A stretch of DNA of 64,000 nucleotides from assembly GCA_030425395.1 (NCBI GenBank), contig JAUIAS010000014.1:1-64000 (forward strand), in the 5' to 3' direction. The stretch is from Alphaproteobacteria bacterium. Its GTDB lineage: Bacteria; Pseudomonadota; Alphaproteobacteria; Rhodobacterales; Rhodobacteraceae. The notes below the pieces were generated by a model. That model was not told where the DNA came from and did not search any database. It saw only the letters and a list, made by a program, of their open reading frames with translations. A program made the position numbers and the translations under genes. Every line of letters begins with the position of its first letter. Within the stretch, counting starts at the first letter, position 1. Below, in pieces: positions 1 through 8,361 of this stretch.

Positions 1-41
1 TAGCTGAACAACGACCCGCTCGTCTCGTCCGTCCCGCGCAT
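1..41 (-). CDS. Transposase N-terminus (partial)
   Basis: Only 13 codons are inside the window. They read MRGTDETSGSLFS and continue past the left edge. This opening resembles transposases that begin M(R/K)G-D-x3-G-LFSYV, as in IS1182-like DDE transposases. A purine-rich GGGGGTGAAG lies directly upstream of the ATG as a possible ribosome binding site. The call rests on this short match and on the repeat-like end about 70 bases upstream. The catalytic domain cannot be seen. Confidence 0.5.
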   Translation of the reverse strand, partial: MRGTDETSGSLFS

Positions 42-124
42 CTTCACCCCCGCCGTTATCGTGCGGAGGGTGAATCATGTTCTCAAACTACTGTCGAGGC
101 GGGACTATTTCAGCGGCCTGCTAA
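1..124 (-). mobile_element. End of an insertion sequence, cut by the window edge
   Basis: A minus-strand reading frame opening at 41 resembles the start of an IS1182/IS5-like transposase. The bases at about 108-124 (TTTCAGCGGCCTGCTAA) resemble terminal inverted repeats I associate with such elements, so I place the outer boundary near 124. The boundary is inferred; the other end and any target duplication lie outside the window. Confidence 0.4.
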
Positions 125-226
125 AGGGTGCGCCCGCCTTTTTGCGCGCAGGTTTCAAACACATCTGCACGCGGCTTCACCGGCATTCGTCGGCCTTACG
201 AAAGCCGTCACAGTGCCGTGCAGGCT

Positions 227-943
227 CTATTCCCCAATACCGAAAACCATCGTTACAGTTGCGCTGTAGCTCACTTCGCCGCGCGCGACCGGGGCACCAG
301 CGTCGCGGGACATGGCCATTTCCATCATCCGGGGCTGCGGGGCGTATCCGCCATTCTCGGACAAGGTCTTGAGCGGTCCAAGGGTAACGCCCGCCGCCCC
401 GGCAAAGAGCTGCGCCCGGGCCATCGCGTCGGCCACCGCATCGCGGCGCGCGGCATCCAGCAGCGGGGCCGGATCGTCGACACCAAAGGCGATCCCCCCG
501 ATGTCATTGGCCCCGTCGCTCACCACGCTGTCGATCAGGGCACCCAACCCGTCCAGATCCCGCGCCCGCACGGTCAACCCGTTGCGCGCCACGAACCCGG
601 TGATCACGTTGACGGTATGCCCGTTCGCGGACGGCCGATTGCTCCACACAGGGTTCAGCGACAGGCCCGAGGTCTGCATATCGCGCTCTGCCACGCCCAA
701 ACCGGCCAACCGGGCGATCACCGCCGCAGTGCGCGCATTGGTCTGATCCATCGCCGCGCGCGCGGTTTTGGCCTCGCTTGTCACGCCAACGCGCAGAGTG
801 GCGATATCCGGGGCCGCGTCGGCCTGACCGGTGCCGGTCACGGTGATGGTGCGTTCGGTGATCTTGGGCATGTCGGCCTGTGCGATCAGCGGTGCCGCGA
901 TCAGTCCAAGGGCCATTGCGCAAGCTTTGAAAAATCGGGCCAT
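227..943 (-). CDS. SIMPL-domain periplasmic protein (DUF541)
   Basis: 238-residue exported protein. The first 23 residues form a typical Sec signal peptide ending AQA. The rest matches the SIMPL (DUF541) fold: an early strand TERTITVTGTGQADAAPD, then the A-T-L-R-V-G-V segment and a C-terminal strand SYSATVTMVFG. Family members include E. coli YggE, linked to reduced oxidative stress, but the biochemical role is not established. I chose the ATG at 943 because GAAGGAGA lies 5-12 bases upstream and a signal peptide follows. A longer in-frame start at 1030 would bury the signal sequence. It is divergent from the next gene, sharing about 150 bases of upstream DNA. Confidence 0.85.
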   Translation of the reverse strand: MARFFKACAMALGLIAAPLIAQADMPKITERTITVTGTGQADAAPDIATLRVGVTSEAKTARAAMDQTNARTAAVIARLAGLGVAERDMQTSGLSLNPVWSNRPSANGHTVNVITGFVARNGLTVRARDLDGLGALIDSVVSDGANDIGGIAFGVDDPAPLLDAARRDAVADAMARAQLFAGAAGVTLGPLKTLSENGGYAPQPRMMEMAMSRDAGAPVARGEVSYSATVTMVFGIGE

Positions 944-1094
944 GAGTGTCTCCTTCTGGCGATCTTCCGACAATGGGGTGGCATTTCGCTTGCAGCAAGA
1001 GTTTCGCAGTCTTTTCCTTTCCCTTGGCAAACTCCTGCTCTAAAGTGGCCTGTGCAGCGAGATCTGCATGAGGTTTGGCAAGTAACGGCATAAC

Positions 1095-3734
1095 ATGAAG
1101 CCAGTTTTCGCGCTTTCCCTGTCCTTCGAGGGCATCACCCTTCTGGTGCGCGCCGCCGGGGGCTGGAGGCGTATCGGCTCCGTTCCGCCTGAAGACGCGA
1201 ATTTCCTCAACAAAATCGCCCGGATCAAGGCTGACGCCATCGCGCTGGATCGCGGACCTTTGCGCTGCAAGGTGGTCATCCCGGACGACCAGATCCGTTA
1301 CATGACGATCGAAACCGGTGCCCAAAGCTATTACGACCGCCGCGCTGCCGCGCGATTGGCGCTGGACGGGGCAACGCCCTATGCGGTCGAAGATCTGGCC
1401 TATGACATTTGCGAGGACGGCCCGCGCACCCATGTTGCCGCTGTCGCCCGCGAAACGCTGGCCGAGGCCGAGGGGTTTTGTCTCGATCATGGGCTTGAGC
1501 CTTTGTGCTTTGTCGCCAGCCCCGGCGACGCAGGTTTTCTTGGAGAGCCGTTTTTTGCCACCGCCCGCCACGCCGAAACCGTTCTGGACAAAGGCGAAGA
1601 GGTGGAAACCGACGGCATCGCGGTTGTTGATCTGGGGCCACTGGAGGCCGCGCCGCCGCCTGCCTCTGAACCTGCGCCGCCCCCGGAGCCAGAGCCGGAA
1701 CCAGAAATCACCCCGAATTTCGTCAGCCGCCGCAAACCGGACACGGCATCCGACGGGGCAGCACCACAAGAGGCCCTTGAAAAACCGCGCCTGTCGGCAT
1801 CCGCACCGGCACAATCGCTGGTGCAATCTCTCAAAGCCACCAAAGCTGGCAAACCGCGGGTCGACGCCCCTCGCCCGGACGCGGCCGAAAAGGTAAAGTT
1901 TCCCGAGAAACTGGGCGGCGCGCCACCACCACCGCCCCGCCGCAAACCCGGTGAGAAACCCGCGCTTGAGGCATTGGCCGCGCGCAAACCTGCCCAAGAC
2001 GGCCCCGATACGGCCCCTGCCCCCGAGGCAAAGGCCCCGATTATCGACCGCGACGCGCTGGCCCGTGAAATGGCCCGCAAGGGGGCGGAACTGACCGCAA
2101 AGGCCGCCAAGGCCATCGCCGCCCGTCCCAAGGACGCCGCCGCATCGCAGGCGGCCCCCTCTCCGCGCAAGCAAGAGGCCGAACGGCTGACGGTGCTCGG
2201 GGCCCGTGCCGCGGACAAGCCCCAAGCTGTGGGCGGCAAACCGCGCGCGCTTGGCCTGATCCTGACGGTTGTCCTGTTGATCTTTATCGCCGGTGTTGCG
2301 GCGTGGTCGGCATTGTTCATGGAGGACGGGCTTGGCCGGTTCTTCCGCAGCGATGCCGAACTGGTCTCTGTCCCCGACCAACCCGCTCCGGTGCTGGCCC
2401 CGGTGGCCCAACCCGAGGCACTGGCCCAACCCAGCGCGATCCGGCCCCAATCACGCCCCGAGGTTGTCGCGGATGAAGGTATCGCTGACGCTGCGCCAAA
2501 GGACGCGGAAACGGTGGACGCGGAGACGGCGGAGGCCGTGGCCGCCGCACCTGAAAGTGCCTCTGAAACCGAAACCGAAACCGCGACCGGCCCCGAACCG
2601 GACACTGAAACCGCAGCGATTGATGAGCCGCCTGCCGAACCCGCGCCCGCCCTGAACACGGCTGAACCGGAACAACCGCCGGAGCCCGCACCTCAGGTTG
2701 CCGAAGCGCCCCCAGAGCCAGTGATTGATCCGCTGCGCGCGCCCGCATCGGGCGCGCCGATGACTCAGGAGCAGGCTCAGGCGCGCTATGCCGTGACAGG
2801 TATCTGGCCGCGCGCGCCACAAGAGCCGCAAACCCCCGGCGTGATCGAGCTGGACGATTTTTATATCGCCTCGATTGATCCCGCCACCACGATGCAGGAT
2901 GCGCTTGCCCTGCCCGTGCCGCAGGCGTCCGATCACGACCGGCCACTGAATGCGCAACCATTGCCGCCCGCGCCGGGATCATCCTTTGATCTTGGGTCCG
3001 ACGGGCGCGTGACCCCGAGCCCGGAAGGCACTCTGAGCCCCGAAGGCTTCCTTGTTTATCTTGGCCGTCCGCCGGTGGTGCCACCGCCCACCCCGGAGCG
3101 TGCCACCCCCGAACCCGCCACGACCGAGGCCCCCGCCCCCGCCACGCCGCGCATCCGCCCGCGTCAGCGACCGGGTGATCTGATCGAGGAAACCGAGCGC
3201 ACCCAGTTCGGTGGCCGCACCCGCACCGAGCTTGCCTCGCTCAGGCCGCGCCTGCGCCCCGGCGGTGCGCAGGCACAAGCGGCAGTGCAACCTCTGGTTC
3301 CCGGTGTCGATACAAATGACGCAACTGCCGAGGCGATCATCGCATCGCTGGCACCGCGCCCGCGTCCCGGCAACATCTCGTCGCTGGTCGAGGACGCCAA
3401 TCCGACGCCCGCGTCGCTGGGCAGCACGGCAGGGGCCTTGATTGCACCGCGCCCGGCACCATCCACGTCGTCGGCACCGTCCCTTCCCTCCTCGGCGTCG
3501 GTTGCCCGGCAGGCCACGGTCAAGAACGCGATCAACCTGCGGCAGGTCAATTTGATTGGGGTTTATGGTACCCCATCGGCGCGCCGCGCGCTGGTGCGCC
3601 TGCCATCGGGCCGATATCGCAAGGTGCAGGTGGGTGACCGGATTGACGGTGGTCAGGTTGTCGCCATCGGCGACAGCGAACTGCGGTATCAAAAGGGCAG
3701 CCGGAACCTGACGCTCAAGATCCCTTCGAGCTGA
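1095..3734 (+). CDS. Large single-span protein with a PilP/GspC-like C-terminal domain
   Basis: 879 residues. Residues 1-150 form a compact domain (MKPVFALSLSFEGITLLVRA) that could be an actin-like PilM/GspL-type fold; this is a weak guess. A Pro/Ala/Glu-rich segment follows, then one membrane span at about 386-410 (LGLILTVVLLIFIAGVAAW). A second long Pro/Glu-rich stretch runs to about 790. The last 65 residues (NLIGVYGTPSARRALVRLP, then VGDRIDGGQVVAIG) look like the PilP/GspC homology-region fold of type IV pilus and type II secretion inner-membrane proteins. The topology (N-terminus inside, C-terminus in the periplasm) fits. Homologues in this order are sometimes labelled 'translation initiation factor 2', probably because of the low-complexity region. 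No other pilus or secretion gene is adjacent. Confidence 0.6.
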   Translation: MKPVFALSLSFEGITLLVRAAGGWRRIGSVPPEDANFLNKIARIKADAIALDRGPLRCKVVIPDDQIRYMTIETGAQSYYDRRAAARLALDGATPYAVEDLAYDICEDGPRTHVAAVARETLAEAEGFCLDHGLEPLCFVASPGDAGFLGEPFFATARHAETVLDKGEEVETDGIAVVDLGPLEAAPPPASEPAPPPEPEPEPEITPNFVSRRKPDTASDGAAPQEALEKPRLSASAPAQSLVQSLKATKAGKPRVDAPRPDAAEKVKFPEKLGGAPPPPPRRKPGEKPALEALAARKPAQDGPDTAPAPEAKAPIIDRDALAREMARKGAELTAKAAKAIAARPKDAAASQAAPSPRKQEAERLTVLGARAADKPQAVGGKPRALGLILTVVLLIFIAGVAAWSALFMEDGLGRFFRSDAELVSVPDQPAPVLAPVAQPEALAQPSAIRPQSRPEVVADEGIADAAPKDAETVDAETAEAVAAAPESASETETETATGPEPDTETAAIDEPPAEPAPALNTAEPEQPPEPAPQVAEAPPEPVIDPLRAPASGAPMTQEQAQARYAVTGIWPRAPQEPQTPGVIELDDFYIASIDPATTMQDALALPVPQASDHDRPLNAQPLPPAPGSSFDLGSDGRVTPSPEGTLSPEGFLVYLGRPPVVPPPTPERATPEPATTEAPAPATPRIRPRQRPGDLIEETERTQFGGRTRTELASLRPRLRPGGAQAQAAVQPLVPGVDTNDATAEAIIASLAPRPRPGNISSLVEDANPTPASLGSTAGALIAPRPAPSTSSAPSLPSSASVARQATVKNAINLRQVNLIGVYGTPSARRALVRLPSGRYRKVQVGDRIDGGQVVAIGDSELRYQKGSRNLTLKIPSS

Positions 3735-3865
3735 GACACGCGTCCGGGGGCAACTTTCATATGGCAGCAAAGGTTGACGGGCGCGACGTGGGCCGTCAAC
3801 ACTGATCGGCGACACATCCGCGCAAATGCCGCGCGCCTTGGCCAATTTCGGGAAATATCACGCAT

Positions 3866-4321
3866 ATGATGGACGAAACCGATACCAAGCTTCTGGCGGC
3901 GCTACAATCTGATGCGCATTTGACCGCGCAGGAACTGGGCGAGATGCTGAACCTGTCGGCTTCGCAGGCGGGACGGCGGCGTCAGCGGCTGGAAAGCGCG
4001 GGTATAATCGAAGGCTACTGCGCGCGGCTTGATCCGGCGCGGGTCGGATTGACGGTGCAGGGCTTTGTTCAGGTCCAGCTTGGCACCCACGGGGCTGAAC
4101 AATCGCGCAGCTTTGCGCGTCTTGTCGCCACCCGGCCTGAAATCACCAGCGCATGGACGATGACCGGTGACGCCGATTACCTGCTGCGGGTCTTTTGTCA
4201 TGATCTTGGCGCGCTGAACCGATTGATCCACGACGTTCTTCTCGCCCATCCCAGTGTCGCGCGGGTGCACAGCCAGATCGTCATGGATCAGATCAAACGC
4301 GACGCGCCGTTGCCAACCTGA
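3866..4321 (+). CDS. Lrp/AsnC-family transcriptional regulator
   Basis: 151 residues, the usual Lrp/AsnC size. Residues 1-60 are a winged-helix DNA-binding domain (DETDTKLLAALQSDAHLTAQ, then LNLSASQAGRRRQRLESAGI). Residues about 65-145 are the RAM/AsnC ligand and oligomerisation domain (VQGFVQVQLG; TGDADYLLRVF). These proteins respond to amino acids and usually control an adjacent gene. Here the downstream neighbour on the same strand is an antiporter 360 bases away, so the target is unclear. A second ATG two codons in could be the real start. Confidence 0.9.
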   Translation: MMDETDTKLLAALQSDAHLTAQELGEMLNLSASQAGRRRQRLESAGIIEGYCARLDPARVGLTVQGFVQVQLGTHGAEQSRSFARLVATRPEITSAWTMTGDADYLLRVFCHDLGALNRLIHDVLLAHPSVARVHSQIVMDQIKRDAPLPT

Positions 4322-4500
4322 CAGCCCGCATCAGGCGGGCCGGCAGCAGATACAATTGCGGGGACGGCCATGTCGCTGGCTTCGGCGAACATCGACACGT
4401 ATCCATCGGAAATCCGGTCGTTGGACCAACCCACCGTTTCAAGATCGGCAAATCCCTCGTAGCTGGGCATTTTTTCCTGCCTACCGCCACCGCACAGACC
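4288..4500 (-). pseudogene. Possible remnant of a SAM-dependent methyltransferase N-terminus
   Basis: The 359-base gap 4322-4680 has no intact gene. On the minus strand an open frame with MPSYEGFADLETVGWSND, then DGYVSMFAEASDMAVPAIV, resembles the region just before motif I of class I methyltransferases. It ends inside the Lrp gene without a glycine-rich SAM-binding motif. A second short frame (4481-4663, minus) sits upstream in another register. This would fit a truncated, decayed gene. The similarity is from memory and the call is tentative. Confidence 0.3.
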
Positions 4501-4680
4501 GATCCCAGCACAGGTGGCTGCGCAACCCGGTCGTTTTACTGCCCCGGTTGCCCGACGCAGCGCGGTTCAATTCGGTGGCAGTGACCCAGAAGTCTTTGTG
4601 AATTTCCGGTGACATGCACCGCGACCGCTTGTGCACCGCTGCCACAGGCCGCATCATGGACATGTATCAAGGGACCCCGA

Positions 4681-6558
4681 ATGGACACCTTTCTTTTTCA
4701 GGCCAGTATCTATCTCGCGGCGGCGGTGATCGCCGTGCCTTTGGCCGCGCGGCTGGGGCTGGGGTCCGTTCTGGGGTATCTGGCAGCCGGTATCATGATC
4801 GGTCCGGTGCTGGGCCTTGTGGGAAGCGAAGCAGAAGACCTGCGCCATTTCGCGGAATTCGGCGTTGTGATGATGCTGTTCCTGATCGGGCTGGAACTGG
4901 ATCCGCGCGCGCTTTGGGACATGCGGCACAGGCTGATCGGTCTGGGCGGGTTGCAAGTGTCGATGACCACGCTGGCCATCATGGCAGCCGCACTGGCCAT
5001 GGGCCGCACATGGCAGGAGGCGCTGGCCGTGGGGCTGGCCCTGTCGCTGTCGTCCACAGCCATCGTTTTGCAAACCCTGTCGGAAAAGGGGCTCATGCGG
5101 ACGGGCGGAGGACGATCCACCTTTTCGGTGCTGTTGACGCAGGACATCGCGGTTATCCCCATTCTGGCGGTTCTGCCCCTGCTGAGCCGCGCCCCGACGG
5201 CATCCATCGCGGCAGATGGTTCGATATCTGTGCCCAAGGATGCGGCGCATAGCGGTGCCCATGGAACCATGTCGCTTGTCGAAGGGTTGCCGGGATGGGG
5301 CGTTACCCTTGTGACCCTCGCCGCCATCGGCGCGGTTATCCTTGCCGGTGTTTACCTGACCCGCCCGGTGTTCCGATTTATCCATGCCGCTGGCCTGCGC
5401 GAGATGTACACCGCGCTTGCGCTGCTGATCGTTGTCGGGATTTCCTTCCTGATGATGCTGGTCGGTCTGTCGCCTGCTCTGGGGGCGTTTCTGGCCGGTG
5501 TGGTTCTGGCCAACTCGGAGTTTCGCCACGAACTGGAGAGCGACCTCGAACCGTTCAAGGGGCTGCTGCTGGGGCTGTTCTTTATCACAGTCGGTGCCGG
5601 TATCGACTATGAGGGCTTTCTTGCCGATCCCATGGATCTGATCGGACTGGCGCTGCTGGTGATCGTGCTCAAGGGAATGGTGCTGTATCTGCTGGCGCGG
5701 GCGTTCAACTTGCGGGGACGGGACAGGTGGCTGTTCACGCTGGGCCTTGCGCAGGCGGGGGAATTCGGGTTCGTGCTGATTTCCTTTTCGCTGACGCAGA
5801 ACGTGGTTCCTGCGGATCTGGCCGAAAAGGTGCTGCTGGTGATCGCCTTGTCGATGCTGATCACCCCGCTGCTGTTCATCGCCTATGACCTGTTGTCGCG
5901 CCGTATGAAAGACCACGATCAGGACCATGAACCCGACGATATCGACGCCGAAGGGCCAGTGATCATCGCGGGAATTGGCCGGTTTGGCCAGATCGTGAAC
6001 CGGCTGGTAACGGCAAACGGGTTTGATACCGTGGTTCTGGATCACAGCATGCAGACGATTCAGTTGATGCGCCGCTTCGGGTTTCGCGGGTTTCTGGGCG
6101 ATCCGACGCGGCCCGAGCTTCTCAAGGCGGCCGGGATCGCTTCGGCGCGGGTTCTGGTGGTGGCGTTGGACGACCCCGAGAAATGCACCAAACTGGTGGC
6201 CTATGCCCGCCGTCTCAGACCCGATCTGCATATCGTGGCGCGGGCCTTTGACCGGACCCACGTGTTCCAGCTTTACCGCGCCGGGGCGGATGACATTGTC
6301 CGCGAGATGTTCGATTCCAGCCTGCGCGCGGGGCGCTATGTGCTGGAGAATATCGGGCTCAGCGAATATGAGGCCGCCGAAGCGGAAAAGACCTTTTATG
6401 CCCATGACCGCTATACCGTGCGCGAATTGGCCGAACTGTGGAATCCCGATCTGCCTGCGCATCTCAATGAGGCCTACATCGCCCGCGCGCGCGCGCTTCA
6501 ACGCGAGCTTGAGGCCGAGTTCCAAAGTCGTGACAAGGACCGCACGGCCCCCGATTGA
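4681..6558 (+). CDS. CPA2 cation:proton antiporter with RCK domain (KefB/KefC-type)
   Basis: 625 residues. Residues 1-400 hold about twelve hydrophobic helices of a Na+/H+ exchanger fold (AAVIAVPLAARLGLGSVLGY near the start; LGAFLAGVVLANSEFRHELE mid-protein). After a short acidic linker (DHDQDHEPDD), a TrkA-N/RCK domain starts with the nucleotide motif GIGRFGQIVNRL at about 435. This order is that of glutathione-gated K+ efflux systems KefB/KefC and of Rosb antiporters. It probably exchanges K+ for protons at the inner membrane. I chose the ATG at 4681 (AAGGGA upstream) over the one at 4609 because it begins directly with the first helix. No KefF/KefG ancillary gene is adjacent. Confidence 0.88.
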   Translation: MDTFLFQASIYLAAAVIAVPLAARLGLGSVLGYLAAGIMIGPVLGLVGSEAEDLRHFAEFGVVMMLFLIGLELDPRALWDMRHRLIGLGGLQVSMTTLAIMAAALAMGRTWQEALAVGLALSLSSTAIVLQTLSEKGLMRTGGGRSTFSVLLTQDIAVIPILAVLPLLSRAPTASIAADGSISVPKDAAHSGAHGTMSLVEGLPGWGVTLVTLAAIGAVILAGVYLTRPVFRFIHAAGLREMYTALALLIVVGISFLMMLVGLSPALGAFLAGVVLANSEFRHELESDLEPFKGLLLGLFFITVGAGIDYEGFLADPMDLIGLALLVIVLKGMVLYLLARAFNLRGRDRWLFTLGLAQAGEFGFVLISFSLTQNVVPADLAEKVLLVIALSMLITPLLFIAYDLLSRRMKDHDQDHEPDDIDAEGPVIIAGIGRFGQIVNRLVTANGFDTVVLDHSMQTIQLMRRFGFRGFLGDPTRPELLKAAGIASARVLVVALDDPEKCTKLVAYARRLRPDLHIVARAFDRTHVFQLYRAGADDIVREMFDSSLRAGRYVLENIGLSEYEAAEAEKTFYAHDRYTVRELAELWNPDLPAHLNEAYIARARALQRELEAEFQSRDKDRTAPD

Positions 6559-6706
6559 TCGGATGGATCCCGCCCAAGCGCCCCGGATTTGAGCGAAATC
6601 ATGCAGCTTTGCGCGCCCCCGCGCGGCGGCGCACGTTGCATATGGCGGGGAAGCGGTGTTTATATCCGCAGCGGCTATCCTGACATTGCCTGAAAGAGTT
6701 TCCCGG

Positions 6707-7474
6707 ATGCAGAAATCGGACCTTCCCCGCCCCAGTGACATCATTGTCTCCATGATGGTGCTGACACGGTTGCCGATGCCGTCGGTGTCGGATGCGGCGC
6801 TGGCCCGGGTCGCGGCTGCGACATGGGCGTTTCCGCTGGCCGGGGTTCTGGTGGCGGGACTTGCGGCGCTGGCAGGCCACGGCGTGATCCTCGCCGGATT
6901 GCTGCCTGCGGTTGCAGCCGGGGTTCTGCTCGCGGTGCAGATCATGGCGTCGGGCGCGATGCATGAGGACGGGCTTGCAAGAGTAGCCAACGGGTTCTGG
7001 AATGGCGAAACGATCAAGCGCCGCCTTGAGATCATGCGCGACGATGCCATCGGCAGCTTTGGCGTTATCGCTCTGGTTCTGTCGATTGGTGTGCGGTGGG
7101 TTGCGCTGACGGCCCTGGTGGCCAGCGCACCACAGGTCGCCGTGGCCTGTGCGGTAATGAGCCGGGCGTTCCTGCCGATGATGATGCGGGTTCAGCCCCC
7201 TGCACGTGACGACGGCATGAGCCACGATATCGGCGCGCCGCCTGTGCTGACCTGCCTGCTTGCGATATGCGTGGCCGCCGGGCTGGCCACTCTGATCGCG
7301 GGCGGTTTCGTGACGATCATCGCAACAGCCGGAGCGCTTGGGGGTGCAGTGATTGCCGGGCTGGTGGCGCGGGTCAAGATCGACGGTCAGACCGGCGATG
7401 TTCTGAGCGCCGCGCAACAAATCGGGGACATCATCGCCCTGTGCCTGTTGGCAAGCCTGACGGTCAATATGTAA
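6707..7474 (+). CDS. cobS: Adenosylcobinamide-GDP ribazoletransferase (cobalamin synthase)
   Basis: 255 residues, normal CobS length. The integral-membrane enzyme joins adenosylcobinamide-GDP and alpha-ribazole (phosphate) in the last steps of B12 assembly. Several hydrophobic helices and the family signature near residues 86-120 (HEDGLARVANGFWNG, then RRLEIMRDDAIGSFGV) identify it. Oddly, the signature normally reads HxDGLAD-xx-DG: here two of its aspartates are Arg92 and Asn95, which may affect Mg2+ binding. The usual cobT/cobU partners are not adjacent. The ATG at 6707 matches the family N-terminus; an earlier ATG at 6656 has no support. Confidence 0.85.
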   Translation: MQKSDLPRPSDIIVSMMVLTRLPMPSVSDAALARVAAATWAFPLAGVLVAGLAALAGHGVILAGLLPAVAAGVLLAVQIMASGAMHEDGLARVANGFWNGETIKRRLEIMRDDAIGSFGVIALVLSIGVRWVALTALVASAPQVAVACAVMSRAFLPMMMRVQPPARDDGMSHDIGAPPVLTCLLAICVAAGLATLIAGGFVTIIATAGALGGAVIAGLVARVKIDGQTGDVLSAAQQIGDIIALCLLASLTVNM

Positions 7475-7481
7475 CGAAAAA

Positions 7482-7512
7482 CCGCGCGCCCAATCAGGCG
7501 CGCGGCAGTTTC
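7482..7512. terminator. Bidirectional intrinsic terminator between cobS and carD
   Basis: Perfect 9-bp inverted repeat, CCGCGCGCC at 7482-7490 and GGCGCGCGG at 7497-7505, with a 6-base loop. On the minus strand it is followed by TTTTTCG, so it should stop carD transcripts best. On the plus strand it is followed by CAGTTTC. It lies between two convergent genes. Confidence 0.75.
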
Positions 7513-7540
7513 ATCCAGCTTCCGTTCCGCGTGGGCCGGT

Positions 7541-8053
7541 TCAGGCCGCAACGCGCGAGGTCAGAACCTCATCAACCTGACGGCCAGCCGCGGTTTCGTC
7601 GGTGCCGCTGACGGCGGCAACTTCACGGGTCAACCGCTCAAGAGCGGCTTCGTAGAGCTGGCGTTCCGAATAGCTCTGCTCGCGCTGATCATCGGCGCGG
7701 TGCAGGTCGCGGACCACTTCGGCAATTGCGATCAGATCGCCCGAGTTGATCTTTTGTTCGTATTCCTGCGCGCGGCGCGACCACATGGCCCGCTTGACCT
7801 TGGCCTTGCCCTTGAGAGTGGTCATTGCCTTGGTGATGACATCCGGGCTGCTCAGCGACCGCATCCCGATCTCGGTGGCCTTGTTGGTGGGCACCCGCAA
7901 CGTCATCTTGTCCTTTTCGAACGAAATCACGAACAGTTCCAGCGAGATGCCGGCCACCTCCTGTTCTTCGATCGACACGATCTGGCCGACACCGTGCGCC
8001 GGATAGACCACGTAATCGTTGGGGCGGAATTCATGCTTCTTCGATTTCGTCAT
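7541..8053 (-). CDS. carD: CarD-family RNA polymerase-binding regulator
   Basis: 170 residues. The N-terminal RNA-polymerase interaction domain (residues about 8-70: FRPNDYVVYPAHGVGQIVSI) is Tudor-like and binds the RNAP beta subunit. The helical C-terminal domain (AKVKRAMWSRRAQEYEQKIN) contacts promoter DNA and stabilises open complexes. In Rhodobacterales CarD is a broad activator, especially at promoters lacking a -10 T. AAGGAACGACGTGA precedes the ATG. It is the last gene of a minus-strand run helicase-S4-fdxA-carD, but a 308-base gap suggests its own promoter. Confidence 0.93.
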   Translation of the reverse strand: MTKSKKHEFRPNDYVVYPAHGVGQIVSIEEQEVAGISLELFVISFEKDKMTLRVPTNKATEIGMRSLSSPDVITKAMTTLKGKAKVKRAMWSRRAQEYEQKINSGDLIAIAEVVRDLHRADDQREQSYSERQLYEAALERLTREVAAVSGTDETAAGRQVDEVLTSRVAA

Positions 8054-8140
8054 TCACGTCGTTCCTTCATGGGGAAAGTCCGGTCAAGGAAACGCAGACG
8101 ACAAAAATACGTGCGGGCCAAATTACAGGCCCGACATACG

Positions 8141-8178
8141 CCTTGTCTTCTGCGAAAAACCTCCGGGAGCGCCCCCGG
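8141..8178 (-). repeat. Dispersed intergenic repeat, copy 1
   Basis: Read on the minus strand: a CCGGGGGCGCTCCCGG-like palindrome followed by AGGTTTTTCGCAGAAGACAA. The layout (GC-rich palindrome, then A/T-rich centre, then AGAAGA) matches four other copies in the window, all between genes. This is the most diverged copy. Confidence 0.45.
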
Positions 8179-8252
8179 AACCAAACGGACCTTTCCGTTG
8201 CCATCTTCTGTATGATGAATATAACACAAAAATCACCGGCTCGAAAGGTCAT

Positions 8253-8301
8253 GCCCGACAAGCCAGACGAAACCCCTTGAAAATAAGGGGTTTGTCGGGA
8301 T
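8253..8301 (-). terminator. Nested hairpin, probable fdxA terminator
   Basis: Inner stem AAACCCCTT (8270-8278) with AAGGGGTTT (8285-8293), loop GAAAAT. An outer pairing CCCGACAA (8254-8261) with TTGTCGGG (8292-8299) leaves a bulge of about 9 bases on one side. It lies 60 bases past the fdxA stop. There is no long T-run, so termination efficiency is uncertain. Confidence 0.55.
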
Positions 8302-8361
8302 CATATCCGGTTTGCGCCATCCTGTATCCCGCGACATCTCTGCTGCGGGAGCGAATCGCTC

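Larger units (their letters stand above)
8054..8361. other. Gap between fdxA and carD: terminator plus dispersed repeat
   Basis: No gene seen. It holds the fdxA terminator (8253-8301), one copy of the dispersed intergenic repeat (8141-8178), and about 90 bases upstream of carD that should contain its promoter. Confidence 0.6.

Noticed and set aside
504-2450. 648-codon minus-strand open frame
   Set aside because: Antisense to the long single-span protein gene, with Arg/Gly-rich low-complexity product and no ribosome binding site; a high-GC shadow.
4654-7050. 798-codon minus-strand open frame
   Set aside because: Lies antisense to the CPA2 antiporter and cobS, is His/Gln/Arg-rich and matches no family.
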